64,000 bases of DNA from Bremerella sp. P1 (GCF_028748185.1 NZ_CP118164.1:5915814-5979813), one strand, 5' to 3'. Shown: positions 1 through 11,016, counted from the stretch's first letter. Notes: generated by a model not told the origin, from the sequence alone. Numbers and translations are program-made.

Positions 1-1146
1 TTGGGCAATGGTATGCCAGATACTTACGGTCGTGTTCGACTCACTCAGATCGAGACGGCCTACGCCCTGTCGTATGCACTAACCAATGAACGTCTCAAGG
101 AATTCCTTGAAGCCGCTGAACAGGGGACGCTTGCCAGTAACGAAGATGTCGCCGATGTCGTGCGAGAACGTTTGCGCGATCAGTCACTCTTGCAGGACAA
201 GAACGCGCGAGTGATGGAATTCTTTCGAGAATACTTTAACTATCCATTCGCCAATGAAGTCTTTAAAGATCATCCCGACGGAGGAACTCATGTCCCCAAT
301 CAACTAATCGCGGACCTGGAAACAGATATTCGTGACATCCTTCGCAACGACAAGGACGTTCTGAAACGACTTCTCACTTCCAGGAAGTACTACGTGAACG
401 CAATCTATAAGCAGAACAAGGATCGCCAAGTTGTGCTGCAGTTGGGTGTCGAGCGTAAACAGAACTATCCGACGGCCTTCGGTCTGCCTCTGGATTGGAA
501 ATGGTCGCTTGAACGACAGCCAATCTCTTTTCGTTCCGACGAAAGATCAGGCGTTCTGACGCATCCAGCGTGGCTTGCGGCCTGGAGTGGCAATTTTGAC
601 AATCATCCAGTCCAGCGTGGCAAATGGGTACGAACGCATCTCCTGGGAGGAACGGTTCCGGACGTGCCGATTGGCGTTGATGCGCGCGTGCCAGAGAAAG
701 AACATACTTCGTTCCGCAATCGATTGACAATGGCGACCAGTGCGGCTGAGTGCTGGCGTTGCCATCGGAAGATGGACCCGCTTGGGTTGCCGTTCGAACG
801 GTACGATCACTACGGACGTTTTCAGCGACTCGACGCCGGGCAACCAGTCGATGCAAGCGGAGAGATTACGCGTACCGGTATTCTCGAGCTAGATGGAAAG
901 AAGGTCGCTGGTCCCACGGAGATGATGGACCTACTAGCTAATTCCGACCACGTCGAGCAGGTGTTTGTTCGTCATGTGTTTCGCTTCTTCATGGGACGCA
1001 ATGAAACGCTTGGGGATGCGAATACGCTCCAAGACGCACACAAAATATATCGCGACAGTGGTGGGAGTTTCCGTGCCCTGGTCGTATCGCTACTTAGTTC
1101 CGATTCGTTTCTGTTGCGGCAGATACCTCATCACTCGGAGGATTAG
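1..1146 (+). CDS. DUF1592/DUF1588/DUF1585 protein, C-terminal part
   Basis: This is the C-terminal 381 residues of a planctomycete cytochrome-type protein; the reading frame is open at the left edge, so the start lies outside the window. It reads as the end of DUF1592 (about 1-150), then DUF1588 (about 185-285) with a haem-type CWRCH motif at 251-255 followed by MDPLGLPFERYDHYGR, then DUF1585 (about 300-378). Full-length members usually begin with another CxxCH segment and are exported. Their biochemical role is unknown; electron transfer coupled to polysaccharide oxidation is a common guess. The DUF1552 gene starts 2 bp after the stop, the standard partner arrangement, so the two are surely co-transcribed. 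Confidence 0.9.
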   Translation: MGNGMPDTYGRVRLTQIETAYALSYALTNERLKEFLEAAEQGTLASNEDVADVVRERLRDQSLLQDKNARVMEFFREYFNYPFANEVFKDHPDGGTHVPNQLIADLETDIRDILRNDKDVLKRLLTSRKYYVNAIYKQNKDRQVVLQLGVERKQNYPTAFGLPLDWKWSLERQPISFRSDERSGVLTHPAWLAAWSGNFDNHPVQRGKWVRTHLLGGTVPDVPIGVDARVPEKEHTSFRNRLTMATSAAECWRCHRKMDPLGLPFERYDHYGRFQRLDAGQPVDASGEITRTGILELDGKKVAGPTEMMDLLANSDHVEQVFVRHVFRFFMGRNETLGDANTLQDAHKIYRDSGGSFRALVVSLLSSDSFLLRQIPHHSED

Positions 1147-1148
1147 TC

Positions 1149-2534
1149 ATGTTCGATCGTCGGACATTTTTTCGTGGGACCTCGCTCGGTTTGGCTGGCC
1201 TGTATTTAGGTCCCTTCCTGCGTCAGTTGGAAGCAGCCTCCGATAAGGCAAAACCGGCGCGAGTGTTGTTCTTTGTTCAAGCCAATGGAATCTATCCAGG
1301 TGAAATCCAGCCGGCAGGTATCGAACGTCCGAAGAATCCGACGACGTTAGAGGACCGCTCGCTCGACGATCACCAGATGGCGTACAGTATGGAGCCATCG
1401 GCTCCTTGGACTATGAAGATGACGCTGGTTCATGGTCTCTCTGGGAGGATTGCTCGTGGAAGCCATGGAATGGGTTTCGCCGCTCTTGGATGTTGGCCTT
1501 GCGGTAAAAGGGACTATGACGAAACCGTCAATGCCGCTCTTGCCAGAAGCTTGGGCGGTATCTATCCGCACATTGGTTTGGGTGTTCACGATTCTTCGGC
1601 ATCGATTGCATACAATGTGACGTCCGCTGGACGCGGCAAGGCGCTGCCCACCTTGCTCAACCCTGTCCTTGCCCATCAACAATATTTTGCCGCAGGTGCC
1701 AATGGCCAGGCTCGCAAGGCATTCGATGTCGACACGAACCTATTAGACTTCATGTCGGATGATGTTAAACGCATGACGGCCCGCTTAGACGGTAGCGAAA
1801 GGGATAAGCTAGATCGCTACCTGGAAGCATTCGAGGCGATGAGCGGAAGGCAGACCAAACTTGCCGGCATGTCTGACAGAATTTCTCAGGCAGCACCCAA
1901 TATTGATCCTGCTACTGGAAACTTGATCGACACGAAAACAGGCCCTACCGGAATTTTCGATCGACTTGAAGCCCAATTCGATATCGCCGCAGGGACGCTC
2001 ATCGCTGGTCTGACGAATGTAGTGACCGTTACTGCCGGTGCAGGTCCGGATCGAGTCGGACTGAGTTGCCTGGCCAGTGAGGTTGGCAAAGGCGAAGGTC
2101 GCATTGGCGGCCATTCCATTGGACATGGGAGCACTCAAGCAGGGATACCAGCTGCCGAGTGCCATGCATTGATCCGCCGTAAGTGCCTGGAGCAATTGGC
2201 CCGCTTTCTGTCGAAGTTGGAGTCGATTCCTGAAGGGGACGGCACGATGCTAGACAATACTTTGATTGTGTACATGTCAGACGCCGCCGATCAGCACCAT
2301 CCCGGCTGCTACGAATGGCCATATGTATTGATCGGAGATCTTGGCGGCAGATTAAATCTAGGAAATCGTTACCTCCGTTATCCCTGGTATGGACAAACCG
2401 GGCATCGGACGATTGCCAGTCTATACATGTCACTACTGCATGCCGTTGGGGATCGCCGCGAATCGTTCGGCATAGACGACCTTGCCATCGCGGATCTCGA
2501 CCAACGTGGGCCCTTGTCGGAACTGATGATCTGA
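1149..2534 (+). CDS. DUF1552 domain protein, Tat-exported
   Basis: A 461-residue member of the DUF1552 family, which occurs almost only in planctomycetes and their relatives and is regularly paired with DUF1592-type cytochrome proteins, as here. The N-terminus has a twin-arginine-like signal (RRTFFRG followed by a hydrophobic stretch), so it is probably exported folded. The fold resembles that of DUF1501 and alkaline-phosphatase-like proteins; conserved stretches such as MSDAADQHH near residue 375 fit a metal-binding pocket. The start ATG lies 2 bp after the upstream stop. Function is unproven. A second DUF1552 gene lies at 29055-30434. Confidence 0.88.
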   Translation: MFDRRTFFRGTSLGLAGLYLGPFLRQLEAASDKAKPARVLFFVQANGIYPGEIQPAGIERPKNPTTLEDRSLDDHQMAYSMEPSAPWTMKMTLVHGLSGRIARGSHGMGFAALGCWPCGKRDYDETVNAALARSLGGIYPHIGLGVHDSSASIAYNVTSAGRGKALPTLLNPVLAHQQYFAAGANGQARKAFDVDTNLLDFMSDDVKRMTARLDGSERDKLDRYLEAFEAMSGRQTKLAGMSDRISQAAPNIDPATGNLIDTKTGPTGIFDRLEAQFDIAAGTLIAGLTNVVTVTAGAGPDRVGLSCLASEVGKGEGRIGGHSIGHGSTQAGIPAAECHALIRRKCLEQLARFLSKLESIPEGDGTMLDNTLIVYMSDAADQHHPGCYEWPYVLIGDLGGRLNLGNRYLRYPWYGQTGHRTIASLYMSLLHAVGDRRESFGIDDLAIADLDQRGPLSELMI

Positions 2535-2554
2535 CATCGCTAGAGGGAGAAAGA

Positions 2555-3412
2555 ATGAGCGTGTCCCATCGATCGAGCGTCCTTCTGGGGATCGTATTCG
2601 TACTGACAGCCGCCTCGAATGTTATGGCCGATAAGCCAAGCGACTCAGGGGGCTCAGATGCGCGACGGGTTGAGTTTTACACCGGGGAGAAGGCCGGAGA
2701 CCAATGGGTTAACAGCCATGGGATGGCCTTTTGTTGGTGTCCCCCGGGAACATACGTGGTCGGCAGTCCGACGGAAGAACCAGGTCGCTACAAGGACGAA
2801 ACCCAGCGCGAAGTAATCATTCGTGAAGGGTTTTGGATCGGGAAGTACGAAGTGACCAAGGGACAATGGACAGGAAGTGACATTCGTAATTGCTTGGCTA
2901 GCGAAGACCAGCATCCGCAGGACATGGCCACTCAGTTGAAAGGGGGTGGGCGGGCCTTGAGAGCGCTTAATGAGGCGGAGTCCAAAGCCGGAGTCATTCC
3001 ATCGGACTGGGAGTATGCCTTGCCGACGGAAGAGCAGTGGGAGTATGCCGCACGAGCCGGAACCAACACGCGATTCTATTTTGGAGATGACATCAGCGAG
3101 CTTCCCAAACACGCGAATTTTGGAGATCGCAGTTATTACGACACGCTCGACGTCTATTCCAACTCGGCGAATCGAACCCTTGACGATGGATTCGCACGAT
3201 TGGCGCCAGTTGGTTCCTTTCTGCCGAACCCATGGGGTTTGCACGATGTCTACGGGAACTTGGCGGAGTGGTGCGAGAACGCAGTAACGCGAGGTGGTTC
3301 GTGGGTTAGTTCAGCCGAGAATTGCCGCAGTGCCTATCGCCATCAATTTGGTGACCGTGACAGCGAACCGTTCATTGGTTTCCGCTTCGTTATTCGAAAG
3401 AAGCAACGCTAG
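2555..3412 (+). CDS. SUMF1/FGE-like domain protein, secreted
   Basis: A 285-residue protein with a Sec signal peptide (about 1-25) and one SUMF1 (formylglycine-generating-enzyme-like) domain. Family landmarks are the early Gly/Met segment near 56, GFWIGKYEVTKGQW at 92-105, LPTEEQWEYAARAG at 156-169, GLHDVYGNLAEWC at 228-240 and RGGSW at 246-250. True FGE uses two cysteines just after this last motif. Here the first aligns with Ser252 and only the second (Cys257) remains, so sulfatase activation is doubtful and a binding or structural role is more likely. The start ATG is preceded by GAGGGAG; the longer frame upstream overlaps the DUF1552 gene. It follows DUF1552 by 20 bp. Confidence 0.85.
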   Translation: MSVSHRSSVLLGIVFVLTAASNVMADKPSDSGGSDARRVEFYTGEKAGDQWVNSHGMAFCWCPPGTYVVGSPTEEPGRYKDETQREVIIREGFWIGKYEVTKGQWTGSDIRNCLASEDQHPQDMATQLKGGGRALRALNEAESKAGVIPSDWEYALPTEEQWEYAARAGTNTRFYFGDDISELPKHANFGDRSYYDTLDVYSNSANRTLDDGFARLAPVGSFLPNPWGLHDVYGNLAEWCENAVTRGGSWVSSAENCRSAYRHQFGDRDSEPFIGFRFVIRKKQR

Positions 3413-3436
3413 ATGACTTACGAAGCGAGGAGCCAT

Positions 3437-4627
3437 ATGATTCCGAGAGTTGTTATGCATGCTGCCATTGGATTCTTGATCACCTTGCTAGTAGGTGTTG
3501 CATCGAGTTCCGTGGCTGCAGAAGACGCTTATTTTAAGACCGAGGTCAAACTTCAGTCACCCAAGAAGGACAGTTCTCGTTCACGAGAAGGTGGCCTCGA
3601 ACATGTGCCATTTCGTATCTGGCTACCAGAAGGTGTGAAGACAATCCGCGGCGTAATTTTCAATCCTATGTATACCGATGCGGTAACGCAGCAGCATTGG
3701 CAAGCCGCCGGTCGACATTGGAAATTCGGGATTCTGTCGTCGAATTTCTTCGGAGCCAAGAGCCAGGAGTTTCCGAGAGTTATCGACATGGCCTTGGAAA
3801 CGTTCTCTCAGGAGAGCGGACACGCTGAGCTTGTTGGAGCGAAGATGTGTCTGGTCGGCATGTCTGCCGGTGCTGGCAATTGCACGCGTATCGCCGAGTT
3901 GATGCCTGAACGAACGATCGCGGTGGGCCCGGTGTGCCTGGAAGTGGGGCCTCGAAATGCGGCATCGATGGCAATACCGACCATGACGGTGTTTGGTGAA
4001 CGTGATGGTAAGCAGTACGAAATACTGACCACCAAGCTACAAGAGGTACGGGCACAGGGTGGATTGTTCGGTATTGCCGTCCAATGGAGACGAAGACATG
4101 AGTTCGGCCAAGCGAACAATCTTCTGTTTCCTCTTTTCGATGCGGCCATTCGGGAACGACTTGGAGAACCGGGTGAAGCGCTTAAGGCATATTCCGAGAG
4201 TTCGGGCTGGTTGGGAGATCTCTCGAATTGGCGAGAAGGGAATACGGTCGTCGCGAGATTTGACGAATTCAAGGGCGACAAGGCTTCGGCTTGCTGGTTC
4301 CCTGACGCCAATACTGCCCGAGCGTGGCAGGCTTTCGTCGCGACGGAGCCGAAGTTGAAACTTGCCAGTCCACCAGGGTTAGGCGACAAACAGCCGTTGA
4401 TCATTCACAACGCTGGCGAGGAAATCGAAGTGCGAGTTGCCGGCAGCCCGAACGTGAGTAGCCCAATTGAAGTGTACGCCGGAGCAACGAAATTGGGAGA
4501 ATTGAAAGAAGGACGGTTAACAGTGGAGTTGTCCAAGCCTGGTTTCTTTCCCATTTTTCTTCAAGCTTCTACTGCTGATGGGAGAATACTGCGATCGAGG
4601 CCAAACACGATCACTGTACAAAGATAG
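3437..4627 (+). CDS. secreted alpha/beta-hydrolase-like protein
   Basis: A 396-residue protein with an N-terminal signal sequence ending near VAA-EDAYF. The middle contains a nucleophile-elbow motif GMSAG (141-145, Ser143 the likely nucleophile), so an alpha/beta hydrolase or esterase fold is probable. The last 90 residues look like a beta-sandwich (repeated short strands ending in NTITVQR). I chose ATG 3437 because GCGAGGAGCC lies directly before it; an ATG at 3413, touching the upstream stop, is the alternative. It is the last gene of the plus-strand unit and converges on the next minus-strand gene with only 8 bp between the stops. Substrate unknown, probably an ester on a polysaccharide. 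Confidence 0.75.
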   Translation: MIPRVVMHAAIGFLITLLVGVASSSVAAEDAYFKTEVKLQSPKKDSSRSREGGLEHVPFRIWLPEGVKTIRGVIFNPMYTDAVTQQHWQAAGRHWKFGILSSNFFGAKSQEFPRVIDMALETFSQESGHAELVGAKMCLVGMSAGAGNCTRIAELMPERTIAVGPVCLEVGPRNAASMAIPTMTVFGERDGKQYEILTTKLQEVRAQGGLFGIAVQWRRRHEFGQANNLLFPLFDAAIRERLGEPGEALKAYSESSGWLGDLSNWREGNTVVARFDEFKGDKASACWFPDANTARAWQAFVATEPKLKLASPPGLGDKQPLIIHNAGEEIEVRVAGSPNVSSPIEVYAGATKLGELKEGRLTVELSKPGFFPIFLQASTADGRILRSRPNTITVQR

Positions 4628-4635
4628 CTACAAAC

Positions 4636-6501
4636 CTATTGGGTGGTTATTGAAATCGACGGTCCCTTAACAAGTTTATCGACGTTGTTTTTTGCCCGGA
4701 TGTTTAACCGGTAGGTTCCCGGTCGTAAGGAAACCGTAAACTCATAGAGCCCGAAGCCCTCGATCCGTTTCCATTTCGTCCCCTGTGGCCAAGCGTCATC
4801 GGGGCTCTTTGTTTGATTGGGGTCGATCGATTCTCCCCAAAATGGTCCGTGGTATTTCTGATCCTTGTCGAAAATGAGAGCCGCTTCATTACGCAAGACG
4901 GTTTCTCCATCTGGTCCATTGACCACTAGCTCAACCCATTTGATTCCGTCGTCGTCTTTGTATCCGACGTGCATAGCTTTGCCCAAATTGCCCTTGCCCC
5001 AGGTGCCACACGAATCCATGCAGTCGAGATAGATGTAGGTGAGATCGTCAGGTTTGGCAGGGTCATTCGCCAATACGACACTTCCGTCGTTTAGATTCGT
5101 AAATCCTAGATAGTCTGGCAGATTAGGCTTGGGATCGCGATATTCCAGGGAGAAATCAGTATCGCTCTTGAGTGGCGGATCCACGTGAGGGTCAGTCCCG
5201 CGAGGCCAGTAATGGATCGTATAGTCGCGGACTCCTGCTGATTTAAAACGTCTCTTGAAGAAGAAGTATCCCGATGCATGACGATCGGCCTCGGTAAACG
5301 ATCGCTCAGCTTTCTTGGCTCCCGGTTTCCATAATTGAAGTCGCTCGAACCCATCCGGATGTCGTGCGTCAATGATGAGGTAGTTCAGCTCGATCCAGGT
5401 TGGACTGACTTGCTCTCCCTTGAGTTTAGGTCGCAGAATCTTCAGGACTACCTCATTGGATACGTCGACTCTCGGGGTTTGAGTTTTGGTCGACTTATTT
5501 CCATCTCCAAGTACACGGATGGTCTTGCCGGACGGGGTTTGCGTTATATTGTCAACTTCTTCGATTTGAGCCGTTGCGTGAACAATTCGCCTTGGCTTGT
5601 CTCCTCCGCTGGCAAGCAGATAAAAGGTACTACCATCCCGATAGATCTCACATTCCCGGTATCGGTTGTCAATCGGCGAGTCGGCGACGGGCTTGATCAG
5701 CAAGTGACGTTTTCCCGTGGTGCCAATCGGAGTGAGCTGCTGGTCGAGCTCGACATACTTCACGTTTCCGCCTCGATAAGCAGTATGGTCCTGATAGACG
5801 ATGTAGTTCTTTCCTTGCCACTGAAAGAGCGAAGGGCCGTAGATGTCGTTGTTCTCACCCTCGATCGGCTCGACTAATGGTGTCTTTTCCTGGGTCCATT
5901 GTGTGCCATCCTTTGAGTGCGCCAACCAAATGCACCGAATACCGCGGTCGACGATAAAGCCGGAGTAGAGCATGATGTACTTGCTCTGGTAACGCTCCAG
6001 CGGAAAATCGTAGGCACGTGTGTAAGTGGCATTACGCGTACCGATTTCACTCGCGGCGACGCTGACGCTATGGTAGTCGAAATGGAGTCCGTCAGAGCTA
6101 GTCCACATTTCGGTCTGCTTGTTCTTTTTGTGCGCCCAGAGATGGAACTTGCCGCTGTCCTCGATCCAGCGCACATCCGGGATGGCAGCGTCTTGGACGA
6201 TCGGATTGCCCTTGTATTGGATCCACGGACCTTTGATGCTATCGGAATACGCCAGGCTTACTCCGACATGCTTGTGAGGTGAGTAGTAGAGATAGTACTT
6301 GCCGAGCGGGTTTTCGACGCAACCTTCCGTCTTGATCAGCGAGGCACGCTCGAGTTCCGGTGAAGGTGCGAAATGAAGGTCCTTTGCTTCCAGGACTTCT
6401 CCCTGGAAGGTGAATTGCGGCAAAGGTCCTTCGGCCTGCAGAATCGATGCGTTGAGGAAGAGTAGGGCAAAGAACGCAATCGATGTCCATTGATATTGCA
6501 T
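4636..6501 (-). CDS. GH43-like five-bladed beta-propeller protein
   Basis: A 621-residue secreted protein (signal about 1-23). Residues about 40-310 show the repeated motifs of the five-bladed propeller shared by GH43, GH32, GH68 and GH117 enzymes (GKYYLYYSPH, IPDVRWIEDSGKFHLWAH, DIYGPSLFQWQGKNYIVYQD). Residues 320-621 are unlike any domain I recognise and end in beta-sandwich-like strands. It probably binds or cleaves a glycan released by the sulfatases upstream. It is the last gene of the minus-strand run starting at the sigma factor, 38 bp after the preceding sulfatase. Catalytic acids cannot be assigned with certainty by eye, so the hydrolase function is an inference from fold. Confidence 0.7.
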   Translation of the reverse strand: MQYQWTSIAFFALLFLNASILQAEGPLPQFTFQGEVLEAKDLHFAPSPELERASLIKTEGCVENPLGKYYLYYSPHKHVGVSLAYSDSIKGPWIQYKGNPIVQDAAIPDVRWIEDSGKFHLWAHKKNKQTEMWTSSDGLHFDYHSVSVAASEIGTRNATYTRAYDFPLERYQSKYIMLYSGFIVDRGIRCIWLAHSKDGTQWTQEKTPLVEPIEGENNDIYGPSLFQWQGKNYIVYQDHTAYRGGNVKYVELDQQLTPIGTTGKRHLLIKPVADSPIDNRYRECEIYRDGSTFYLLASGGDKPRRIVHATAQIEEVDNITQTPSGKTIRVLGDGNKSTKTQTPRVDVSNEVVLKILRPKLKGEQVSPTWIELNYLIIDARHPDGFERLQLWKPGAKKAERSFTEADRHASGYFFFKRRFKSAGVRDYTIHYWPRGTDPHVDPPLKSDTDFSLEYRDPKPNLPDYLGFTNLNDGSVVLANDPAKPDDLTYIYLDCMDSCGTWGKGNLGKAMHVGYKDDDGIKWVELVVNGPDGETVLRNEAALIFDKDQKYHGPFWGESIDPNQTKSPDDAWPQGTKWKRIEGFGLYEFTVSLRPGTYRLNIRAKNNVDKLVKGPSISITTQ

Positions 6502-6539
6502 GGATAGAAGTATCCTTAGCGATTTAGTTAATCAGGGGA

Positions 6540-8111
6540 TTAGCGCTCGACTTTCTCGTCATCTTCAAGGGGACGGTCACCGTCAAAAGGCCCCCATCGC
6601 ACACGCTTTTCGTAGTCATTCGATTGTTGATAGGCCGTAGGGTCGAATTTGGGATTAGGCTTGGGAATCCGGGCACCGACCTCCTCGAAATAGGCCATCA
6701 TTTGCTTGAATAGCTTCTTATGCTCTGATGAATTCTTCTCGGCGATATTGTGAACTTCCCCGACATCCTGAGATAGATCGAAAAGCATCGGAACTTCAGG
6801 TCGCTCGTAGAAGTGCAACAGCTTATGTTGGCCAGATACTACCGCAGAATGGGGCATACTCGATCGGTAGTGAGGATAGTGAAAATAGAGATTGCGGTTG
6901 AGGAATCCGCTATCCGGTGCCTTGCCCGCCATGAAAGACGCGAGGCTTACTCCGTCGATGTTCTTAAGCGTTTTCGGATCACCCCCCGCCCAATCAACAA
7001 ATGTTGGTAGGAAGTCGTAATTCACGACATTCCCGTGAAAGACGCTGTTCGGTTTGATACTTGGTCCTTTTACGATCATGGGAACGCGGATACCGCCTTG
7101 CCAGACCCACCACTTAGCTGCATGCAGTGGTTGGGTAAGACCAGGAAGAAATGAGTGACGATAGCCATTGTCGGCAACCATGATGACGTAGGTGTTGTCC
7201 TCGATACCGAGCTCTCGAATCCGGTCCAAAACAGCACCAATCCGGCCGTCGAGGTCCTCTCCCATGCCAAGCCAGACTGCCGGATCTTGCTTTCGATTGA
7301 CGGTTTCTTCCGTCTTGCCAAACTTTTTGTAGTAGGCCTGCACCGAAGCGTGGTCTGTGTACTTCTTTCTCGTGGATGGCAAACATTCACGACCTTCATG
7401 CATGGCGTAGTGTGATATCTGAAGATAGAAAGGCTTCCCTGCTTTGGCTTGTTCTTCCATGAAGCCGATCGCCTTCTCTGTAACGCTAAACATCAATTTG
7501 GGATCGGTCAGATCTTCGGGTAGTCGTTGCTTCGCATTCTCGGGCAGCGTGTTGCCTGGATTGTTGTTCGTGTCACCATCATGCAGCACGTATCCCTCGT
7601 CGCCTGGGTCTCCTCGCATGTGCCACTTGCCGATATGAGCGCTGACGTATCCCAGCTTCTTGAGGGCCTCAGGAATGGTGACCGCGTCTGGGTCAATTGC
7701 CTCATCCGATACACAAGGAACGACGGGGAAGTGTTGATAGGCCTTGCTCTCGTCGTAATACTCGCTTCCTCGACTGTTCATGTAGACCGTGAAGCCGTTA
7801 CGTGGGGAGGACTGGCCTGTTTGAACGCAAACCCGTGACGGCGAGCATTGGGGGGACGCATACGCATGTGTGAACTTCATGCCCTCCTTGGCCAACCGTT
7901 CGACATTTGGCATCCGCAGGACTGGCATCCGCGAGTTTGCCATGTCATCGTCCATTGCCACCGGGGTTCCGCTCCAACCCCAGTCGTCGATGAACAAGAG
8001 AACAATATTCGGCTTTTGTGGTGTTGCTTCCTGAGCTAATACTGTTTCCGTGCAAATCAGCAACGTGCTGACAAAAAAGAGAACGGCCTTCAAGGCATAA
8101 CGTTTGGGCAT
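6540..8111 (-). CDS. sulfatase, type I (Cys-type)
   Basis: A 523-residue secreted sulfatase (signal about 1-26). The metal-binding start FIDDWGW (40-46), the formylglycine motif CSPSR (Cys89-Arg93) and [10 protein letters not shown] later in the chain are all present, so the active site looks intact; Cys89 would be converted to formylglycine by a maturation enzyme. It would remove sulfate esters from a polysaccharide outside the cytoplasm. It lies in the middle of a tight minus-strand run, 37-38 bp from each neighbour, with three more sulfatases upstream, which suggests successive desulfation of one complex glycan. Substrate position cannot be told by eye. Confidence 0.93.
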   Translation of the reverse strand: MPKRYALKAVLFFVSTLLICTETVLAQEATPQKPNIVLLFIDDWGWSGTPVAMDDDMANSRMPVLRMPNVERLAKEGMKFTHAYASPQCSPSRVCVQTGQSSPRNGFTVYMNSRGSEYYDESKAYQHFPVVPCVSDEAIDPDAVTIPEALKKLGYVSAHIGKWHMRGDPGDEGYVLHDGDTNNNPGNTLPENAKQRLPEDLTDPKLMFSVTEKAIGFMEEQAKAGKPFYLQISHYAMHEGRECLPSTRKKYTDHASVQAYYKKFGKTEETVNRKQDPAVWLGMGEDLDGRIGAVLDRIRELGIEDNTYVIMVADNGYRHSFLPGLTQPLHAAKWWVWQGGIRVPMIVKGPSIKPNSVFHGNVVNYDFLPTFVDWAGGDPKTLKNIDGVSLASFMAGKAPDSGFLNRNLYFHYPHYRSSMPHSAVVSGQHKLLHFYERPEVPMLFDLSQDVGEVHNIAEKNSSEHKKLFKQMMAYFEEVGARIPKPNPKFDPTAYQQSNDYEKRVRWGPFDGDRPLEDDEKVER

Positions 8112-8148
8112 GATGGACTTTCCATATCTAAATGTGGAATGGGCGGCG

Positions 8149-9525
8149 TTAGTCTTCCCTGGAGCGGGACTTCGCGTCCGCCTTCTCGTATTGCTTGGGA
8201 AGCTCTGACATCCAAGCTTGGGTCATCTTTGCCAAGCGAGCGACCTCCTCGGGGTGATCTTTGGCGACGTTTTTACTTTCGCTCGGGTCGACGGAAAGAT
8301 CGTAGAGCTCGACGTCTTGTCCACGACGGCGATTAAGATGCAGTTTCCAATTGCCATGCCGTACGGCCGGCGTACTTCCAATGGAGCTGGATTTCCAAAA
8401 CAGTGGCTTCGAGCGAGAGCGGTCGGCCCCCTGCCAAATGTCGGAGATATCTTCTCCGTCGATCTGCGTTGGAATTTCATCGACCCCTGCGATCGAGCAA
8501 AGGGTGGGCATCCAATCGATAAAAGAGCAGACGTCATGGTCGTTGATACGACCAGCCGGGACATGGCCTGGCCAACGGATGATGAACGGCACTCGCGTTC
8601 CTCCTTCGTACTGCTCGTGCTTGCCTCCTCGGAAGTGGCTAGCGTACCCGAGCATATTGATTGAGAATTCGCGGGCTCCCTTGTTTCCTAGGATAACAGG
8701 AGCGGGACCGTGGTCACTGGAGAAGACAACAATCGTTTCGTCCCGTAGTCCCAGTTCGTCAATGACTGATAGTAACCGGCCAACGTTGGCGTCGATCTGA
8801 TACACATCCGCCAGGTATCGCTGCATTGACTTATCGAGGTTGCCGCCGATCTGTACACATTCATCGAACTTGTGTTGCATCGTTGATGAGAAATCATCGC
8901 GACTTACGTGTACGTCCTTAAACTTTGCGGCGAGGTTCTCTGCGGGATTGACGGGAAAATGGGTAGCATGTCCCCAGACGTTCACGTAGAACGGGCTGTC
9001 CTTATTTTCACGAATGAAGTCAATGGCCGCGCTGTAGACGTCGTCATCTCGACCGGATGTCTTGCTCTTGCTTTTTCCAATGGCGTCGACCACGTCGATT
9101 CCGTAGGTTCCACTGCGGTTATCTGGTCCGATATGCCACTTGCCGAAGTGGCCTGTCTTGTAGCCTCGGCTCTTCAGAAGCTCAGTGATCGTGATGCGAT
9201 CGCCAAAACCAAAGTCCGCCGCATATTGAGGAAAACGTGCAGGAAACAGGCCCGTCATGATGCCGGTCCGGCTTGGGTTACATGTGACGCCGGTTACGTA
9301 GTACTGTGTGAATCGTGTTCCTTCTTTGGCTAACTGGTCGAGTACGGGCGTCTTCGCGTAGGGATGCCCGTAGCAGCCAAGGTCGCCATACCCAAGATCA
9401 TCGGCGAACATGAAAACGACGTTGGGTGGACGTTCTGTAGCTGCTTCCGAATCGCATGCCACGACAAGCATCGTTCCCACGACGAACAAAGCATACCAAG
9501 CTAATTTGAACCGATTTGAATTCAT
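8149..9525 (-). CDS. sulfatase, type I, possible lipoprotein
   Basis: A 458-residue sulfatase with [17 protein letters not shown] at the metal site, CNPSR as the formylglycine motif (Cys82-Arg86) and HFGKWHIG downstream. The N-terminus is a hydrophobic stretch ending in VVAC-DSEA, which fits a lipobox, so the enzyme may be lipid-anchored rather than free. I chose ATG 9525 because GAGGTG sits just upstream; a GTG two codons earlier overlaps that ribosome-binding site. A later DHGP motif supports the second half of the metal centre. Same operon as the flanking sulfatases, 24 and 37 bp away. Confidence 0.92.
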   Translation of the reverse strand: MNSNRFKLAWYALFVVGTMLVVACDSEAATERPPNVVFMFADDLGYGDLGCYGHPYAKTPVLDQLAKEGTRFTQYYVTGVTCNPSRTGIMTGLFPARFPQYAADFGFGDRITITELLKSRGYKTGHFGKWHIGPDNRSGTYGIDVVDAIGKSKSKTSGRDDDVYSAAIDFIRENKDSPFYVNVWGHATHFPVNPAENLAAKFKDVHVSRDDFSSTMQHKFDECVQIGGNLDKSMQRYLADVYQIDANVGRLLSVIDELGLRDETIVVFSSDHGPAPVILGNKGAREFSINMLGYASHFRGGKHEQYEGGTRVPFIIRWPGHVPAGRINDHDVCSFIDWMPTLCSIAGVDEIPTQIDGEDISDIWQGADRSRSKPLFWKSSSIGSTPAVRHGNWKLHLNRRRGQDVELYDLSVDPSESKNVAKDHPEEVARLAKMTQAWMSELPKQYEKADAKSRSRED

Positions 9526-9555
9526 CGTCACCTCATATGCGTACGGGTTTGGCCG

Positions 9556-11016
9556 CTATTCTGCGATCTTTCCTACCTGGGGAAGGGGAACAGCCATTTC
9601 CGTGAGACGTGGAACTCTGCCCCTAAGCTCCTCAATCGTCGCCGCGTGAGTGGGGTTGTCGATTTGATTGGTCCACTCATGTGCGTCCTGTGAGGTATCG
9701 TAAAATTCCTCTTGATCGGTTGCGTAACGGATATAGCGTCCTTCTTCCGAGCGAATCGTAATGAAGCCATCGCTCGGCTTTCCCTTGCTAGTCAAACAAG
9801 TGATTGCCGTGCTTGGCCATTCACTGTCGGGCGCCTTTAACAAGGGAACCAACGAACGACCGTCCAAATAGGCTGGCGGCTCGATTCCGCACAACTGGGC
9901 CAAGGTAGGGTAAACGTCCTGTAACGATACAAATCGATCACATCGCTTGCCGAACGGAGTGACACCTGGCACACGGATCATCAACAGGGAGTGGGTCGCT
10001 TCTTCCCAAAGTGTCGCTTTTTGCCAATGATGTTTCTCACCAAGATGAAAGCCGTGATCGGTCAGGAATACGACAATCGTATTGTCTTTGTGTGGACTTT
10101 CATCCAACGCAGTGAGTACGCGCCCAATTTGAGCATCGGCATAGGCAATTGTCGCCAGATAGGCCTGGACAGCGTCCTTGTGGAGACCCTGGTCGATCAC
10201 GGCATCGACAAACTTGCTTTTCCCATCCGTTAATGCACGGCCCAGAGCCGGAACGTCATCCAGGTCATTCTCGATCAATTTGGGGATGGTGATCTCTTCG
10301 AGCGGAAACATGTCAAAGTACTTTTGAGGTACGTACCACGGCATGTGCGGACTGAAGGTTCCAAACGCGATGAAAAACGGTTCGATGTGTTGCTTTTGCA
10401 ACCGGGCAATCGCAGCGTCCGCGTTCTGGCTATCGTTCATCTCAGATTCTATGAGGTGAATCGGACCCCAGTCCTGTTCTCCTCTCCCTACGGTGGTGAG
10501 AGGCGCGCCCGGTGGTGCCGGATCTCGCTTATGTCCAAGACGTTCGTCCCATTGTTCTCGTTGATCCCAGCCGTGAGTTATCTTTCCATAAGAAGCGGTC
10601 GTGTAGCCTGCCTTCTTGAACATGCCAGCAACGGAAAGGGCATCATTGAGCGGCTTACTACTACTCGCCCCAGGCAGATTGTGATAGTGCCCCGAGTTCC
10701 AAGGTGCCACCCCGGAAAGCAGTGCCGTTCGAGATGGCGAGCAAACTGGAGCGGCAGTGTAAGCTCGGGTAAAGTTAACGCCACTCTCGGCAAGCCTATT
10801 GATGTTCGGCACCACGACCTTGCCCGCGTATCGATCGGGATCGCCTAAGGGCCAACTGTTCATGTCATCAGCGACTAGCAGCAACACATTCATAGGGCGT
10901 GAAGGCTTTGTTTCATTCGCCTGGGATAGGGTATTGAAAAACACCCCTAGGATGAGGCCTAGCCCTATCGGAAAAGTCCGGTATGTTATCGAGTTTGTAG
11001 CGACGTACGTGATCAT
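9556..11016 (-). CDS. sulfatase, iduronate-2-sulfatase-like
   Basis: A 486-residue type I sulfatase. It has [14 protein letters not shown] near residue 45, the formylglycine motif CSPSR at Cys92-Arg96, ASYGKITHG where most sulfatases have GKWH, and [17 protein letters not shown]. These features recall the iduronate-2-sulfatase branch. An N-terminal hydrophobic signal is present. Its ATG overlaps the stop of the upstream sulfatase gene by an ATGA, so the two are translationally coupled. In the operon it is the third of four sulfatases in transcription order after the sigma/FecR pair and the 654-residue enzyme. Confidence 0.92.
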   Translation of the reverse strand: MITYVATNSITYRTFPIGLGLILGVFFNTLSQANETKPSRPMNVLLLVADDMNSWPLGDPDRYAGKVVVPNINRLAESGVNFTRAYTAAPVCSPSRTALLSGVAPWNSGHYHNLPGASSSKPLNDALSVAGMFKKAGYTTASYGKITHGWDQREQWDERLGHKRDPAPPGAPLTTVGRGEQDWGPIHLIESEMNDSQNADAAIARLQKQHIEPFFIAFGTFSPHMPWYVPQKYFDMFPLEEITIPKLIENDLDDVPALGRALTDGKSKFVDAVIDQGLHKDAVQAYLATIAYADAQIGRVLTALDESPHKDNTIVVFLTDHGFHLGEKHHWQKATLWEEATHSLLMIRVPGVTPFGKRCDRFVSLQDVYPTLAQLCGIEPPAYLDGRSLVPLLKAPDSEWPSTAITCLTSKGKPSDGFITIRSEEGRYIRYATDQEEFYDTSQDAHEWTNQIDNPTHAATIEELRGRVPRLTEMAVPLPQVGKIAE

